A stretch of DNA of 64,000 bases from Salminus brasiliensis (GCF_030463535.1 NC_132899.1:19615490-19679489); one strand, 5' to 3'. Counted from the stretch's first letter, positions 1-13,250 are shown. A program made the numbers and translations. Notes: generated by a model from the letters alone, not told the origin.

Positions 1-2630
1 CAGCCTGAAGGCAAAGATGTATGAAGGCAATGGAAAGCTTTGTCAGTGTTGCTGTGGAGTGGAGCATTCACAGGTATGCTGATAAAAAAAAACTAACTAT
101 ACTCATTTCACAGCATTGAGGGCAGTGTTTTAAATGAATCACCATAACTTCAGGAGGTGTTCAGGAGGTGACGATTCAGCTGCTTTGAGTTTGCAGTGCT
201 AGAATCAATAATAATCAGTCAGAGCAATATTCAAAAGCTTGCACATCAAATTTTTGGCCTCAAGTTTTTAGCTTAAATTTCAAAATTCCACTTTAAATTT
301 TGTTTTCAGCTTCAAACTGATGTCCTCAATTTGTCAGCTTAAAATGTATGACCTAATTTTTAGCCTCAAATGTTTGGTCACAAAAGTTCAAAAGTTTCCT
401 CGTTGTGTGCATTTGATTTATGTGGTTTTTTTTTATTAAATTAAAACATTTTAATTCATTATTTAGATAAGCCAGAAATCTGCAGCACTAATTAAAAGGA
501 AATATTGTATGTGTTACAATATAATAAACATTTACAAATTTTAATGGCCTACCACTACAATTCAGACAATTTAACATGTAGAAACATTAGACAAGTAGAA
601 ACTGTAAAAACAAAGAAGCATAAGAAGATACTGGATCCAACTGAGCTTACACAGTCTACTTACAGAGAGATAATTGGTCATCAGTGGTCATTTAGGAGTG
701 ACTTGGCCTTCCCAGGCCAACTGGTTCTGGAGCCACTGGCACTTTGCTGAGACACAGGAGAAGCATCATTAGGGCAGTCCGCCTATGGGCAGAGGGGTGA
801 GGTAATGCTTAAGAGACTTATTAAAGCTCAAGACAGAGAAGTGTGTCGTCACACATGTGTTTAATCCAGAACACGGTTTCATGATCAGTATCAGCTGTGG
901 TGCCCATGTGGGTGATGAAAGGTGGGAGTGGGTGAGCGCTGGTCATCACAGTCTGTACCCCTCTCCAGCTTCAGACCTTTGTCAACAGCAACTTTGTGGG
1001 GGCAAAGCAGAATAGCTCTGCCCTGTCAACTGCCATTCATGTTGTGTTAAAACTGAATAGACATGTTTTGAAGAAAAAGTGCTGTTGCTATGAAACTTTT
1101 AGGTTTGGTCTAGAAACACCCCAGAATGCCATGTCAAAACAGAGAACTCCCATCTCATAAGGACTAATATGCTTGGGGTGGTTCGAATTAGGCCAGCATT
1201 AAACTATGGTTTGTCCTCTTTTCTGATATGAAACCCCTGGCTCTGTTTGCTGACCACAGTCTGATTGTGATGTACAGCTGAGGAGATTCTGGCCATAACT
1301 TGGTAAGTAAAAACAGTCCTCCATAAGCTACCATCTGGACATGACACCACTGCTGATAGGAAGGAATGAGTGACACTGGGAGAGATAGGCATTTTTCAGC
1401 CATGAGTTCATGAGTTTTTAGCCACCCTTTTCCTTCTCATATGGCAGGGACAAGGCAGAGCAGAGCTGATGTACTCCATTGTTAACTTTCACTAAGAGAC
1501 ATAGGAATGGTTTACTGACCAGAAAGGAAGCCTAGTTTTAGGGTGACTTAATGGTCAACTGTCTCTACATTGAAACAGCTTCCCAGATCATGGCTGAACA
1601 TGACAAAAAGTTTCAATTGAATATTTTTGGAATGTGTTTGACAGGTCACACTGTTTGGATAGATTGGGTATAGTGTAATTGAGTTTGGGTTTTATGGTAA
1701 TAATCTGCGATAGTCCATCTCAGTAGCAAACCATTATAAAGGTGAGAAATAATGCATTTATTGGTATTTTAAGCTATATTTTAATGTATAAATAGAAAAT
1801 TAGACTTAATTGGGGTAAAAAATGCTCAACTGCTGTTTAACAAGCCTATTTACAACCCTGTTATTGTGGCTCAGAAAGAATAACACTGATTTCCCTTTAC
1901 TGGGGGCATGTGGAAAACAACAACCAATAAGTGTTTTACTTTTATTGGCTGGTTTATGCCACCAATACGGCCCATAGTAGCAGCATAGCTTAGCCTGCCC
2001 TAGCTTACCTTAGCCTAGCCTAGCTCAGCACTGTAACAAGAGCATATAAGAAAACAAAACTAACTGGATAGTGTTGCTGTCCTCTTTGGGTCCTCTTGGC
2101 ACAGTGTGCAGTTAGCTAGCTGGAGAGATGGTCAGCTCTTCTCTGGTCGAGCCAGTTTTAGTTTTTAGCCTTTTACCTATTCCCCCTGACTACTGACACA
2201 GTTTCTTCGGCTTCTGTCAACTGCTGCTGGCTGGCTTGTTCTTCATTCTTAAGTTTTGCTTTCATGTAAAGTAGCTGTTGCAATTAGCCTCTAGGCAGCT
2301 AGTGGGCTGGGTGTTTATAGATTCTGAGGGGTGTAAATAAAATGAGTATTAAAATTGGCCTGTTCCATTATACCTATGTGGGTTTTACCTTTAAATGAGG
2401 AGATAACAGTGTTTGAGGTTTACAGTATGTCACTTTCATTACCAGACCTTATATCATTCAGCCCCTCATATCATATCATAAGTCCCGATGCCCCCTTGGT
2501 TGAAAAAGCATTGTTAAAGTGTCATCTAGAGTGGCAAAAAAAGACAAAATGCCTCATTGGCTTCACTTGAGAATACAATGATGTGCATACTGGGGCAACC
2601 CTTATTCTCTCAATACATTCAGAGCTGTAA
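1..2630. other. gene-free AT-rich DNA downstream of sost
   Basis: No open frame with recognisable protein features. About 240-400 is a low-complexity stretch with recurring TTTTAGCCTCAAA-like words. 1975-2035 contains a degenerate tandem of TAGCCTAGC. A near-MEF2 word, GTATAAATAG, lies at 1786-1795. Confidence 0.6.
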
Positions 2631-2632
2631 CT

Positions 2633-2765
2633 CAGCTTGTCCAGAAATGCATGTGTAAAGCATGTACTTTAGGGGTGGCTCAAAGCATGAATTACACTTT
2701 GCAACTGTAGGGAGAGCCCAGGAGCAAGAAATAACAATTTTTGCATATTGCTGCTTTAATCAAGA
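2633..2765 (+). repeat. interspersed repeat family A, copy 1
   Basis: Begins TGTCCAGAAATGCATGTG and ends ATATTGCTGCTTTAA, with GCCCAGGAGCAAGAAAT inside. A recognisable reverse-complement copy is at 6105-6230. Old, diverged, identity not assigned; probably a non-autonomous DNA element. Confidence 0.6.
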
Positions 2766-3499
2766 ATGAAGACTATTTGGTGCATTGTAGCTTTCTGGAC
2801 ACTGGTGGGGCCCCATGTCTTTCAGTATGTCCCTAAATAGCAACCACCACTGATACCAAGGTAAATACATTTTATTTTTATCTTAGGGCCCCTTTAAACT
2901 TGAAAGTCAAGTTATGTAAGGACTTTAAGTCAAGAATATGACAGTTTCTCATCATGTTGAATAAAACTTATGCCAGCATTCTCTAAAACAGTCTTTCAAG
3001 AGTTGCTATGAAACAATGTATTTGTGGGCGGAGCATGAATAGGTCCATTCTCAATGGTTTTGTAGTGTAGATTTAACCTTAATCTGTTTTTGGAAAACTG
3101 CCCGTAGTGCAAGAAAACAAACTCCAGTATTTAATTTAGGACTTAATAAATATAATTAATAGTTTTTGTTAATGCTGACCAGCAAAAAACTGCAAAATCA
3201 TAATTTAATTGAAGTAACAATACATGATTTTTGGGTCAAAAGTGAAGAAACAAAGCAAACAATTAAATCAACCCACTTATATCTGCATCTCTTCCATCAC
3301 CCCCTATGTGTACTGTGCTCCCCTTGGATAGCCCATGATATCATGTGTTGCTGTACACATAATGACATCACACATGCATGTGGTGGCCTTTACCTGGCCC
3401 CTGTCCTCCCTCTCGTATACGGGAATGTTCTGCACATGCTCTCACACCATTTGGCATGTGTTTATTGGCAGAGCAGGGTAAAATGTTCAAGGTGTCTGT

Positions 3500-4140
3500 T
3501 TGACTTGGACGAATGGTAATCTTTTAAACAAACAAACTTGCGGTCCAGGGCCAAGTCTCAACACCCTGCTGGCAAGGCCCTGAGGAGAGCAATGCTATGA
3601 ATGTTACCCCGCTTCCCACACAAACACATCGCACAGAGCCCCCTGTGCTTCGACTAGGGCCTATTTATTTGTGCGAGAGGGCCACGCATTAATATTTTTT
3701 CCTCTTGCATGTTTTATCGTGTTGGCTCCAAATGGAAGCAATCAAGCCAGTGAAATGTGCTCCTCCAGAGCTCATCCAGAGCAGACTTTGTTTGCGGTTA
3801 TTGTTGTTCCGAAATGTTTATTGACTGTCCACTTCCACCACCACCCCACCCCCCCCCCCCTTTCGATTTCCTTCCCCACACATGGCTGGCCCTCGGCCTA
3901 TGCCTCCACTTGGCTCTGGCTGTTTTGGCTCGTTGGGTGCAGCTGACCCATGATGCTACCGTCCATCCGCTCCCCTGGCGTTTCCTACAGGGCCATCACA
4001 TATGGGCCATTGGAGTGCACCCTGCCAAGGTGTGGCCCTTTGTCAGTGTGAGGCCCTGGAGCTCTGCTTAGCAGGGTGATTTGTGGTCACTGAGGGCTTG
4101 TGTTTGCTGAAGCTAATGTCAGAGGACACTCCAGCATCAA
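3500..4140. other. GC-richer unique segment, candidate conserved non-coding DNA
   Basis: Compositionally distinct from its AT-rich flanks, without repeat resemblance and without a convincing coding frame. It contains a poly-C run at about 3846-3860. The open frames at 3671-3946 and 3757-4071 are proline-rich by composition only. I infer it may be regulatory; sequence alone does not prove this. Confidence 0.25.
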
Positions 4141-6100
4141 GACAGCCATGACCTTAGTTTCCTCCTGCACAGCATCCCTCTTTCTCTGTTCCTGGTAACA
4201 CTATCCCTGCAGCACCGTCCACCACTGAGGACTGCAAATTAGTTCAACTTGTGGTTTCCTTGGTCCCCAGGTCTGCGCCAAGCACTGCTCTGCTTTAGAT
4301 TTGTTATAAGCTATTAGTGCATATGACCTGATAAGGGAGTGGCCAGCACAGCACAAACATCCGTCTCCGAATACATCCGTCATAGCCCACATGTGCTTAC
4401 GGAAATGAGATCCTTTTTTTCTTCATCCTGGAGCGCCTTGACTCGAAAATTTAGGTGCATCAGCTGGGCTACAAGAGCATCTCAGGTTCATAAAATGTCT
4501 GACAAACTTTCCAGAGTCATGTGTTTTGTGTAAAAAATGCGCCATGTCCAAAAACATGCATCCAACAGTTAAGCTAATGTGTAAGTGATCTTGATGGAAC
4601 CCCTTAAAGGCTTGTTTGGCCTGGGCTGAATTTGAACGAGGCGCTCAGCATGCAGTGAGTGTCTGCTTATGTTTATTACCACTAATCCGAGTGACGATCA
4701 CCAAAAGATGTTCTTTGTTTATGTAAGACCAAGCACAACCACTTAAGCATGTATATCTCCTGATCGTCTTCAAAAGGTGACACTTGATCTAGTTAATTAA
4801 ATTTGCTTTTCATTTGGATCTGGAAAATAGTCTCTTGAGCGTCTCGCCACAATCAAACAGTAACAGTGTGTGAGCTGGAGACGTCTGACCACGGCACTAT
4901 CAAGATCAAAGCAGATGGTGGCTCTTAAACGAGCATTTCAGAAGTGGAATCTTCAGATTGACATGTAGACTGGTTCAGGCAGTGCAGTGGAAAGTGAAGT
5001 TCACATGAAAGGGCTGGTTCAGGAGCCTCTGATGTTGAACAAGCTTAAGTATTTTGTGAATCTGAGAGACAAAAGGTGGAGAGCAGCTAATCAAAGCGTG
5101 TGAACATGTTTTGCAGCAGATTAGCTTCTTCAAAGCCTTCAAAATGCTCACATCAAGGTTCTAGAGTTTTGACTCTTCAAAAGCACATTGCATTTAATTT
5201 ATGAATTTTATGAGACTTTTATCAATTTTATGGACTGCATTATCAATGAATATAAAAATTATTTTTTATTTTAATGATGACGAATATCTAATCTAATCGG
5301 ATTAAGATTCATTGAGCATTTTAAAGGAATTGATTAAGTAATATTAATGTAACAACACATACTATTTAAATGTAATAACATCTTAAATATTTGAATGTAC
5401 GCTGAAGTTGAATTACACATACTTACAACTCTAAATCCCTATTTAAAGTGAAGTGTGAACAATCAATCACAGTGATTTTTGGATTATTCAGTTACCAGGT
5501 CAATTGAGCAGATTAAGCAACCTATCAGTGCAATGCAAATGACTTGTGAACAATGTACTTAAAGGGAATACCACAGATTTCTTCAAAATGTCTGCATAAT
5601 TCAGCCGTTAAGATGTAAACAATGTCATTCAAAATCGTTTGGTTCAAAAGTGGTAGTTATAGGAACCAGAGTTCACAATGTCCGCAGCTCAAGCCATTTT
5701 ATTTACTATCCAAAACACACCAATTAATCTATACATGGCTTCTGAATCCATATAAAATTGCTAAATGTTTGTATGAAATGTCCTGAAAAAGTTTCAATAA
5801 ATATATATTTCTTCCTGTTACTACTTTATAATGTTTTATAATGCCCAGCATGTGCCTCTCTTCCATGACTGGATTAAGATCCAACTTTTTAGGTGAAATG
5901 TTTATCAACTTACCATAAAACAATCTTGGGAATCAGGCTTTTTTGAGGATTTAATATGCATTAAATACCTGGATTGGTCTGGTTTGTATTTATGTGGAAC
6001 AAAGCATATCACACTAAATCACCTCCTATATATGTATACGTAAATACATATATACTGGTGTACATTAGCAATATTCACATTACATGCAGTTAGATAGGAT
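4140..6100. other. intergenic, no gene seen
   Basis: AT-rich unique-looking sequence. I see no coding frame, RNA gene or clear repeat. Confidence 0.5.
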
Positions 6101-6104
6101 CCTA

Positions 6105-6230
6105 TTTTAAAGCAGCATTATGTGAGAATTGTCATTTCTTACTCCTGGGCTGTGGAATTCATGTGATTCGTGCTTTGAGACACCCCAAAAAGCACTCTTT
6201 TCACATGCATTTCTGGATGGGCTGAACGAG
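6105..6230 (-). repeat. interspersed repeat family A, copy 2 (inverted)
   Basis: Reads as the reverse complement of the copy at 2633-2765: AAAGCAGCATTATG at the start, ACTCCTGGGCTG in the middle, and GCATTTCTGGATGGGCTG at the end. Confidence 0.6.
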
Positions 6231-6379
6231 AGAAAGAGTGGACTGACGTGGTAGGGTAATATCACCGGATTTCACACAAATATGACTCACATACGACACT
6301 TACAGAGTTCTTACAAACTTTGTCCTGTCCGCTTCATCCAAAGTTACATAGTGCAAATATCAGCTTGCCGAGTCCAGAG

Positions 6380-6560
6380 TCAGGGGCACTTCCAGGGATT
6401 TTGGGCCTGCAAAAAGATAAACAATGGGCCCCACCACTCTAACAATGCTGCCAAAATAATCAGTTAATACATTTTTAAGCCCCTGTCAGTCAAATGCCCT
6501 TAGAATCACCCTAATGCCCCCCCCCCCACGCCCCATACGGCATCCCTGCCCAGAGTAGCA
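6380..6560 (+). repeat. interspersed repeat family B, copy 1
   Basis: CAGGGGCACT, then CTAACAATGCTGCCAAAATA, GCCCCTGTCAGTCA, a poly-C tract and a GGCATCCCTGCC end. The same order of words recurs at 61262-61425, which makes this a dispersed family rather than unique sequence. Confidence 0.65.
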
Positions 6561-8000
6561 ATGACAGAGGTGTTACTTGCCCTTTTAAGGTGCTACATAT
6601 TGTTGCTTTAAATAATTGTGATGCTGAATGATGCTTTAAATAAATCATAAAAATCTGTATTTTGAATAAACAGTAGTGCAGTCTACGTATGGTTAAAAGA
6701 TGGGTCCCCTGCTAGCACAGTCCTGCAATTAAGTCTGATATTATTTTTGTTATTTCAGATATTACTACTTCACTGTCATTGGCTTAGATTTCATTAATTT
6801 ATATACATTTAAATGCATATTAATCTGTACTAAATGCATTAATATTAATTGTAAAGAATTAACAGTTAAATTGGTCACAAAGTAATGAAAACAGTATGGT
6901 ATAATAGTGCAGACCTTATTCTGTTCCACTGACACCTAAAGCTTGAGGCCTGTTCAGAGCCGCTGAGTATCAGACACCAAGCAGCCAGTGAAGTGTTAAA
7001 CCCACTCTCAGGAGCCAGTTCCATCACTCATACACCTTTGCCTTCCCCGTGGCTGTGGAATACTGTGCCAGGTCAGTGCCGAGTAACGAATGTGTGTATG
7101 GGCGCCATAACTCAGGGCAGATGCTTTGTCAGCATCAATTTCTTTAGGTAGTACTCATGCGTCGCCCTCCAACACTTGTTCTTGAATTACTTGGGAAAGG
7201 TCTATGCCTGCCAGCTGTGTTTGAGTGAAAGCATGGCATGTCAAGTGACTCTGGATACGGCTTGATTGTGATATTGAAAATGACTGTAATAGATGAACCC
7301 AGGAGATTAGGTAACTATTGTTGAATACTGGCTCAGGAAAAGAAAGCCATTTAGTCTAGAAGGTCATTCTTTTTTTCCCCTCCCTATTTTGTGTTCCTCC
7401 TCTGTGTTTGATTAGCCCCTATTTTCCACAAAGGCCTGCCATACATTACGTGAAAGTTTGGAAAATGCTAATTTGTATGATTTACAGCATAAACACCTCA
7501 TTGAGTTTTGTGCACTGCACAGGCTGGAGCTAGTTAGCCGCGCGTTGGGAGTTCCTCCACAAGCAGCTTACACGCAGCACTCGACTGTGTAACAGACATG
7601 ACAAACACAGAGGCCATCAAGATTAAGCGGCGTAAGAAACGGCTGACAGTCGTACTCTTCTTTACGCTCTAAAGCTGGGCTTGTGAGTAATACCTAAAGC
7701 TCTGTCAAACAAACGGCTGAATGGCGGTGTACAGCTGAAGTCTCCCGTGCTGCTGCTGTGGCTGAACCGCTCACGTCTGACATGCCAGTTCTTTTGTGCA
7801 AATTCTTTTTTTTTCTCGCCTTTTGTAGGCATCTCTCTAGACATTCCAAAGAGCAACAAAGCGGCCACTTCCCAATTGCAGCGCATTGTTTATTGGGGCC
7901 TTGCTGAGAGACAGGGCTTAGCGTGTGGAGGAAACCAGAAGAGAAAGAATCTGTCAAAGCACTCTGAAAAGAAAGATAACAAGTACACACACACACTGAG
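6560..8000. other. intergenic, no gene seen
   Basis: No supported gene. 7500-7780 is GC-richer and unique-looking and could be conserved non-coding DNA. The open frames on both strands at 7662-8106 have no family resemblance. Confidence 0.45.
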
Positions 8001-10065
8001 CTTTCTTATATACTTTGCTTTACTTTATTCTCTTTTTGTTAGGAAATTCACTATTATTTCATATAGTACAATAATGGCTATTTTCTACAAAAAAAAGGTT
8101 GCATAAATAATTTAAATGTTGACAATAAAAAATAAATACGCAATTCGTTCTTTGTAGGAGTCCCTCTCCGGGCCGGAGAGGGCGTGGGTCCCTCCATTGA
8201 GCCATTCAGTCATTTGGAGGGTTTTTCGCTTCATGAGACCAAGCAGGTACAGTATATACAGTCAGGCTATACATGGTGATTCTGCTTACATGATAAAACC
8301 AAAAAAAATCCCTTCCAGTTTCTCTTCAAACACACAATTGAAAAAGAAGCAAACACGGTCAGTACTGTTTAGAAAGCCATTGGGAGAAAACAGTGGAGTT
8401 GAACAATGTGCGGAAGTGAGCAGAATATTTTTCATTACATGAACTGAAGGCAAGAGCGCTGGACATGGAGACAAAAAAAAAAAAAAAAAACGTTCCAGAC
8501 TGGTTCTACTGTACATCCGGCGTAATATCAATATACACCCACATTCAGAAGTTCAATTCAGTATTTGATTTTGTCTAGTCTCATAGCTTAAGCAGGGACG
8601 TGAAAAGCCCCAGCAGGATGTTTGGGGAATTGTGTCTTGTTTTTGGCCAGTTCCAGTCTCTACATGCCATTTTTCACGTTTCACATTTTCAATGGAGGAA
8701 GTGTTGTAAGGATGGGTTTTCAGAGCAGCCATTGCTCACCCACATTTAAATTCAGTCTCAGACAGCTTAGGCTGGACACCCTGCTTTGCTTAATTAAATA
8801 ACATATGTAGTTGAAATATTTTGTAATGATTTAGATGAGTTACATGACCTTTATCTAAAATGTACATGTAGCACTCTGTACTGTGCCTCCACCTAAAGCT
8901 CACTGTTATTAGAATTAGATAAACGTTAATACCACCCTGTTACAACTGCAACTGACCAAGGAGCTCCAATAGTTTCCAGGGAGGGAGAGGGGAATGAACG
9001 TCTTTTAGGTATGAACAGGCCCAATTGTTCCAGATTCCTACACACATGTGGGCCCCTTTTTCTGCTATTCAGACAAACAGGAACTCACCACGTCTAGAGG
9101 AAATGGCTTTTTATGGCCCAAATCCTAAACACAGGAATGGGACTCTTTAGTAATTGGGACAAGTCAGTGGAATTAGTGCTCCGAGCCCTGAGGGACTCAG
9201 ATCACGGAGTGCTGACACAACTGTTCCCACTCTCCGTCACTGATAGTGGGCTTGGCTTCAGCTGACAGCTCCTATAATGGTTCTTCTGGAAAGGTAAAGG
9301 CTGTGGGAATTCTGGTGGCTGGCCTAATATTCCCAGCCTGTCAGAGGAGCTCCAGGGTTAAAAATGCTGGATCTCAGAAACGTGTCATCAGCCGGTCATC
9401 CCTTGGGCCCGGCAGCCCTGGGCAGCTGGACCGTAAGCAGCTACACCGTGCCCCAAACGGGATGACTTCAGTTATGCAAACATTCACCTCGGCCACAAGT
9501 TCGAAGCACCACTGGTGGTGGATTCGGTCATGGATATGGTGGTTATCTTAAGTGTCAATGTTCATCTCGGCTACCCTTTTAATAAACTTCAGGAGAGTGA
9601 ACTGATTTTCGGATTGGGTCAGGGAGGCCCTCCACAGGAACTTCGCCAACAACCGGGTTCTCTACAGTAATCTCCCACAACAGCGTACCTCCTTTCAAGC
9701 AAAAGTCCGATAAAGTCCTCAGGAATTCTGCAATCAAACATCTGTTTTTTTTGGAATTATTCATTGTCATGGGGTCAGGCAAACGGTAAGGCGTTTTATA
9801 AAAACACACTGGAGATGTGAAAACTGAATGGACGATAGCTTCATGTGGCTGCTGAAAATGGCGTTCAGCTCTTCAGTCCACAAAACATAATCCTTTTTTA
9901 ATAAGATTCAATTCTTCTTCAATTTTCTTTCCCTTGCAACTGGAGCACTGGCATTTGGGCAGTATGCGAGAATGAGTGTGAGTATGTGCGTGTGAGTGCA
10001 TGTATTTGTGTGAAGACAGTCTTTGTATAAGCTCACATAAAGAGAGAACCTCCTCCTCCACCTCC
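8000..10065 (-). other. sost: probable sost 3' UTR and downstream flank
   Basis: Sequence directly after the sost stop codon in its transcription direction. Minus-strand ATTAAA hexamers occur at 9897-9902 and 9578-9583, and an AATAAA at 8024-8029, so the transcript could end about 165 bases, 490 bases or 2 kb after the stop. Human SOST has a 3' UTR of more than 1 kb, which makes a long one plausible. A run of 18 A bases lies near 8473-8490. No other gene is visible here. The transcript end is inference; RNA data would be needed to fix it. Confidence 0.45.
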
Positions 10066-10481
10066 TCAGTAGGAGTTGCTGCTGATAGTCGGCTCTCTGT
10101 TCCGGCCTCGTGCCTGCTGGACACGTGCGTGCTTCTTGTTACGCCGTGTTTTTTGGGAAGGTTCCTTGGCGTCCGATTGATTGTGGTGCCGGGTGTAGCG
10201 TTTGCACTTGCAAGAGGTCACCACACGGATTTTGTAGGTCCGGTTCTGGCCATTGGGGCACTGCAGCTGGACACGCTGTGTACGGGAATGGGCCGGAATG
10301 CAACGGTAGTCGGACGCGTTGCTGCGCCACCACTTGCTCCGGAGGATGGAGTTGGGCATAAGGTGAGCGGGCAGGCACTGGCCCGAACACACCAGCTCCT
10401 TCACTGGCTTGGCACTGCGGCAGGAGCCGTCAGTGATGTAGCGGGTGGAGCGCAGTTCGCGACAGCTCAGCTCAGACGCTC
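10066..10481 (-). CDS. sost: sclerostin, coding exon 2 (cystine-knot domain and basic tail)
   Basis: The acceptor is TTCAG at 10486-10482, and the exon completes a Gly codon (G+GA). It encodes residues 83-220 and a stop. Eight cysteines at 89, 103, 114, 118, 143, 157, 173 and 175 match the spacing of the DAN/sclerostin cystine knot. Family hallmarks are CRSAKPV, LVCSGQC, KWWR, RVQLQCP and SCKCKR. The loop-2 receptor motif reads PNSIL, keeping the N-x-I core that contacts LRP5/6, while human has PNAIG. Sequons occur at N137 (NAS), N162 (NRT) and N183 (NQS); the last is shared with human. The C-terminus is strongly basic (RRNKKHAR), the presumed heparin-binding tail, and ends in SNSY where human ends ENAY. 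It is clearly sost rather than the paralogue sostdc1, judging from the N-terminal arm and tail. The plus-strand open frames over this exon are shadows. Confidence 0.96.
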
Positions 10482-13250
10482 CTGAACACATAAGGAATGC
10501 AAAAGAGAGATAAAATGAGACCAGACCGAAATACTACACTGCTACACATGTTTTGCATTGACCCTTTATACTGTAAGGGCCCACACTTCAATACTTCACT
10601 CTCATAACTCTCAGCCAACCAAATCTTTTTGTACTGCCGCTAACTCCACATCATTGGAGGAGAACATTAACTGCCAGTTCTGTTATATCAGCTAACAGAC
10701 ACCTACCGGCTAGCATAGTGAGCATAACTAGCATAAGTGTTGGGGGAGAGGGAGGGCCATCCCCCCACAGTGAGAGCGAGGCCAATTGTGCTATTTAGGA
10801 CCAGCCAAAGGGGATCGAACTGATGATCTCCTGATAATCTTGCTAAAGCAAACATGGCTATGCTTAGAATGCATAATATGTTTATATTATATAATCTAAT
10901 AACATTAATACTTTCCTTTCAAATTATGTTTCTGAGGCACTTTAGAAACAAAATATAGTCTAAGTACATTTTTTAAAATGTAGAAATCTGCTTACATTCA
11001 TCAGCGTTGCACTGATTGGCCTATTAAGACAAATCCCGTCTCTCTTGTTCTGTACTAATTAAAGTTTTTTTTCTTAAGGCTATACGTTTATATGCCCGGA
11101 CCATTAAGGGACCTTTATTTATGTAGCTGAAGTAACTTTTTTATCATTTGGATCCAGAGAGTGGAGACTGCACATGCTGGCACTTCAGTGGGAGGTGTGA
11201 AGTGAACGAGATTTATTTTTTAGCACCTGATGTTTCTTTTTCCTTGGTTTAAACATAAAACTCAGCTCAGCTCAAACTTTATCACGTCAGCTCCAGGCCT
11301 ACTTCCACAAGCTGTTATTCATTTTGCAGTGGCTTCTCGCTGAATTACAGCACAAGGCTTTGGAGGTGTCAGCTAAAGTAGTGATACAGTGGAGGGATCT
11401 GTTTTCTTCTGCAGCTCTGCTCACACACAACAACAAAGGATTTATGTGTGTGTGATGAGTTCAGGTTTTCCCTCCCTGCCTTTCTAGAGAACCTGATCTG
11501 TTTTATGAAGGCCCAGTCGTAGCGCTCCCCTCGCTGTGAGAGTGGGAAGAAACTGGAGGTTGGCCAGAGAGAGGTCAGCACATCCAGCATGACCCCAAAC
11601 TGTCCACTTGAGACCGCACACACCCCCCTCTCAGGGACGCAGGGTGTGTGACAGTCCTCTACAGATCAGTTTGTAATGTATGCCTTGATTCCATTCTCTT
11701 TATGATACTACTGAAACAGACCCAGTTCTGTCTTTATGGATTCGGTTCTTGCTGATTTGTTACTTTTGTCCCTTTTCCCTGTGATCCTATGTTTAAAAAG
11801 CATCAATTTGCACTTAATACGAGCACTCCAGCTACTGGAGTATTCCCAAACCGAAGCATGAAATGAACAGAAGGGTGCTGACAACGCTGACGGCCATAAT
11901 TCAGGCGAAAACTCAGCTAACGGCGTTTAGGAACCACAGGTGGGAGTCATTCGCTAAAACGCTGTTGCATTTAAATAACGATTTTAAATACCCTCAAGAA
12001 ATTTCCCCACAGACTCCGACATGCTCTTCTATTCAGGAACATGCTGATGCAATTAGATAGTTATGTAGACCTTGACTAATTGTATAAAAGTGCGGAAATG
12101 GCAGGAAAACACTGAGTTATCAGTACATCACCTGCCTGAAATGCACAAGTGCTGAGTCCTCTCGCACTTTCATATCCTGGAGCAGGACTCAGAGACATTC
12201 AATGGGGCATAAAAAATTAATTGGATAATACTCGCTGAAAACATGTTTAGGCTATGAGAAAATTTTATGGTCATGGAAAAAATATATCTACTAAAAAATA
12301 AATAAATAAATAAATAAATAAGACAAAACTGTTCCAGAATTTCACTCATTTAACGGGACGGAAACTGTTAAAGAACACACTCACTTCAGTTATCTCTGTA
12401 AAACAAGCTCCCTTTTAGTTTCATGTATACTTGTCCTTTGCTACAGAGAAGCTGAGGCTGACTCAGGCTGACTTATCACCCTCAGGGGCCTTTGGGCAGC
12501 AAAGACTTAAGAATTGTCTGTGAGCCTTAACCCAAACCACACAAGCAGAGCTTCTTGTGCCCATGTACTTTCTTGTGGAGAGTACGTACTTAAAAATATA
12601 GGTTTCTAAATGGTTCATGGCTTGGATGTATGGTTCTGGAGGGGGGTTGAAAATTTTTAAAGACAAAATGGAGCGAAAATGGACCATCCACTGAAAGAAA
12701 CTTAAAGAAAGCCAAACTGAGCATACTTTTCAGAGCAGAACTTCACATGACTGAAGCAGTAACTTTACAGGAGATGGAAAAGTTGTATTGTATGGTAATG
12801 TAAAATGATTTTACGTCCAGTAGCTTTAGTGTATTTCTACTGGTCAATTTACCATAAAATATAAAAATTAGGTATGCTTTGTGTTTTTTTTTTTTATGGA
12901 TAAATTAATAAATAAAAACAACTAAAAAAATGGGGTTACAAGGTTTCGTCCCAACAGCAACCATACATTCCTACAGACAGGGCCTACTGTAACTATTACT
13001 GCTATTGGAATAAAAGGCCAATCCTGTGTGTGAGTGAAGCGTAATGTCCACTAAGGATCAGCCAGTATAGCAATTAATCAATTATTCAAACTCCACTGAA
13101 CTAATTACTCTAATGTTAAGCAATGACCATGTATCAGTTAGTCAAACATCAGCAGAGCTAAACAGCTACGACTGCTTCCTTTTCCTGAGCTAAAAGTCTC
13201 TCAACGAAAGCTGTCCTAGCAGGTAGAAGCTGCTCTAGCAAAGTACTTAC
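10482..13250 (-). other. sost: sost intron 1 (about 2.8 kb)
   Basis: Canonical GT-AG phase-1 intron, the single intron expected for the sclerostin coding region and of similar size to the human one. It holds a simple (AAAT)n tract at 12293-12321 and some AT-rich runs (about 12840-12920). I see no further coding exon in it. The open frames at 11369-11623 and 12463-12687 show no family resemblance. Confidence 0.85.

Noticed and set aside
3661..3670. CTATTTATTT as a MEF2 site
   Set aside because: Deviates from the MEF2 consensus at the last two positions; the word at 1786-1795 is closer, and even that is only a near match.
3671..4071. Two overlapping open frames, one proline-rich
   Set aside because: Composition follows a poly-C tract; no splice or domain evidence.
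10000..10485. 161-codon plus-strand open frame
   Set aside because: It is the antisense shadow of sost exon 2, whose cystine-knot protein is clearly the real product.
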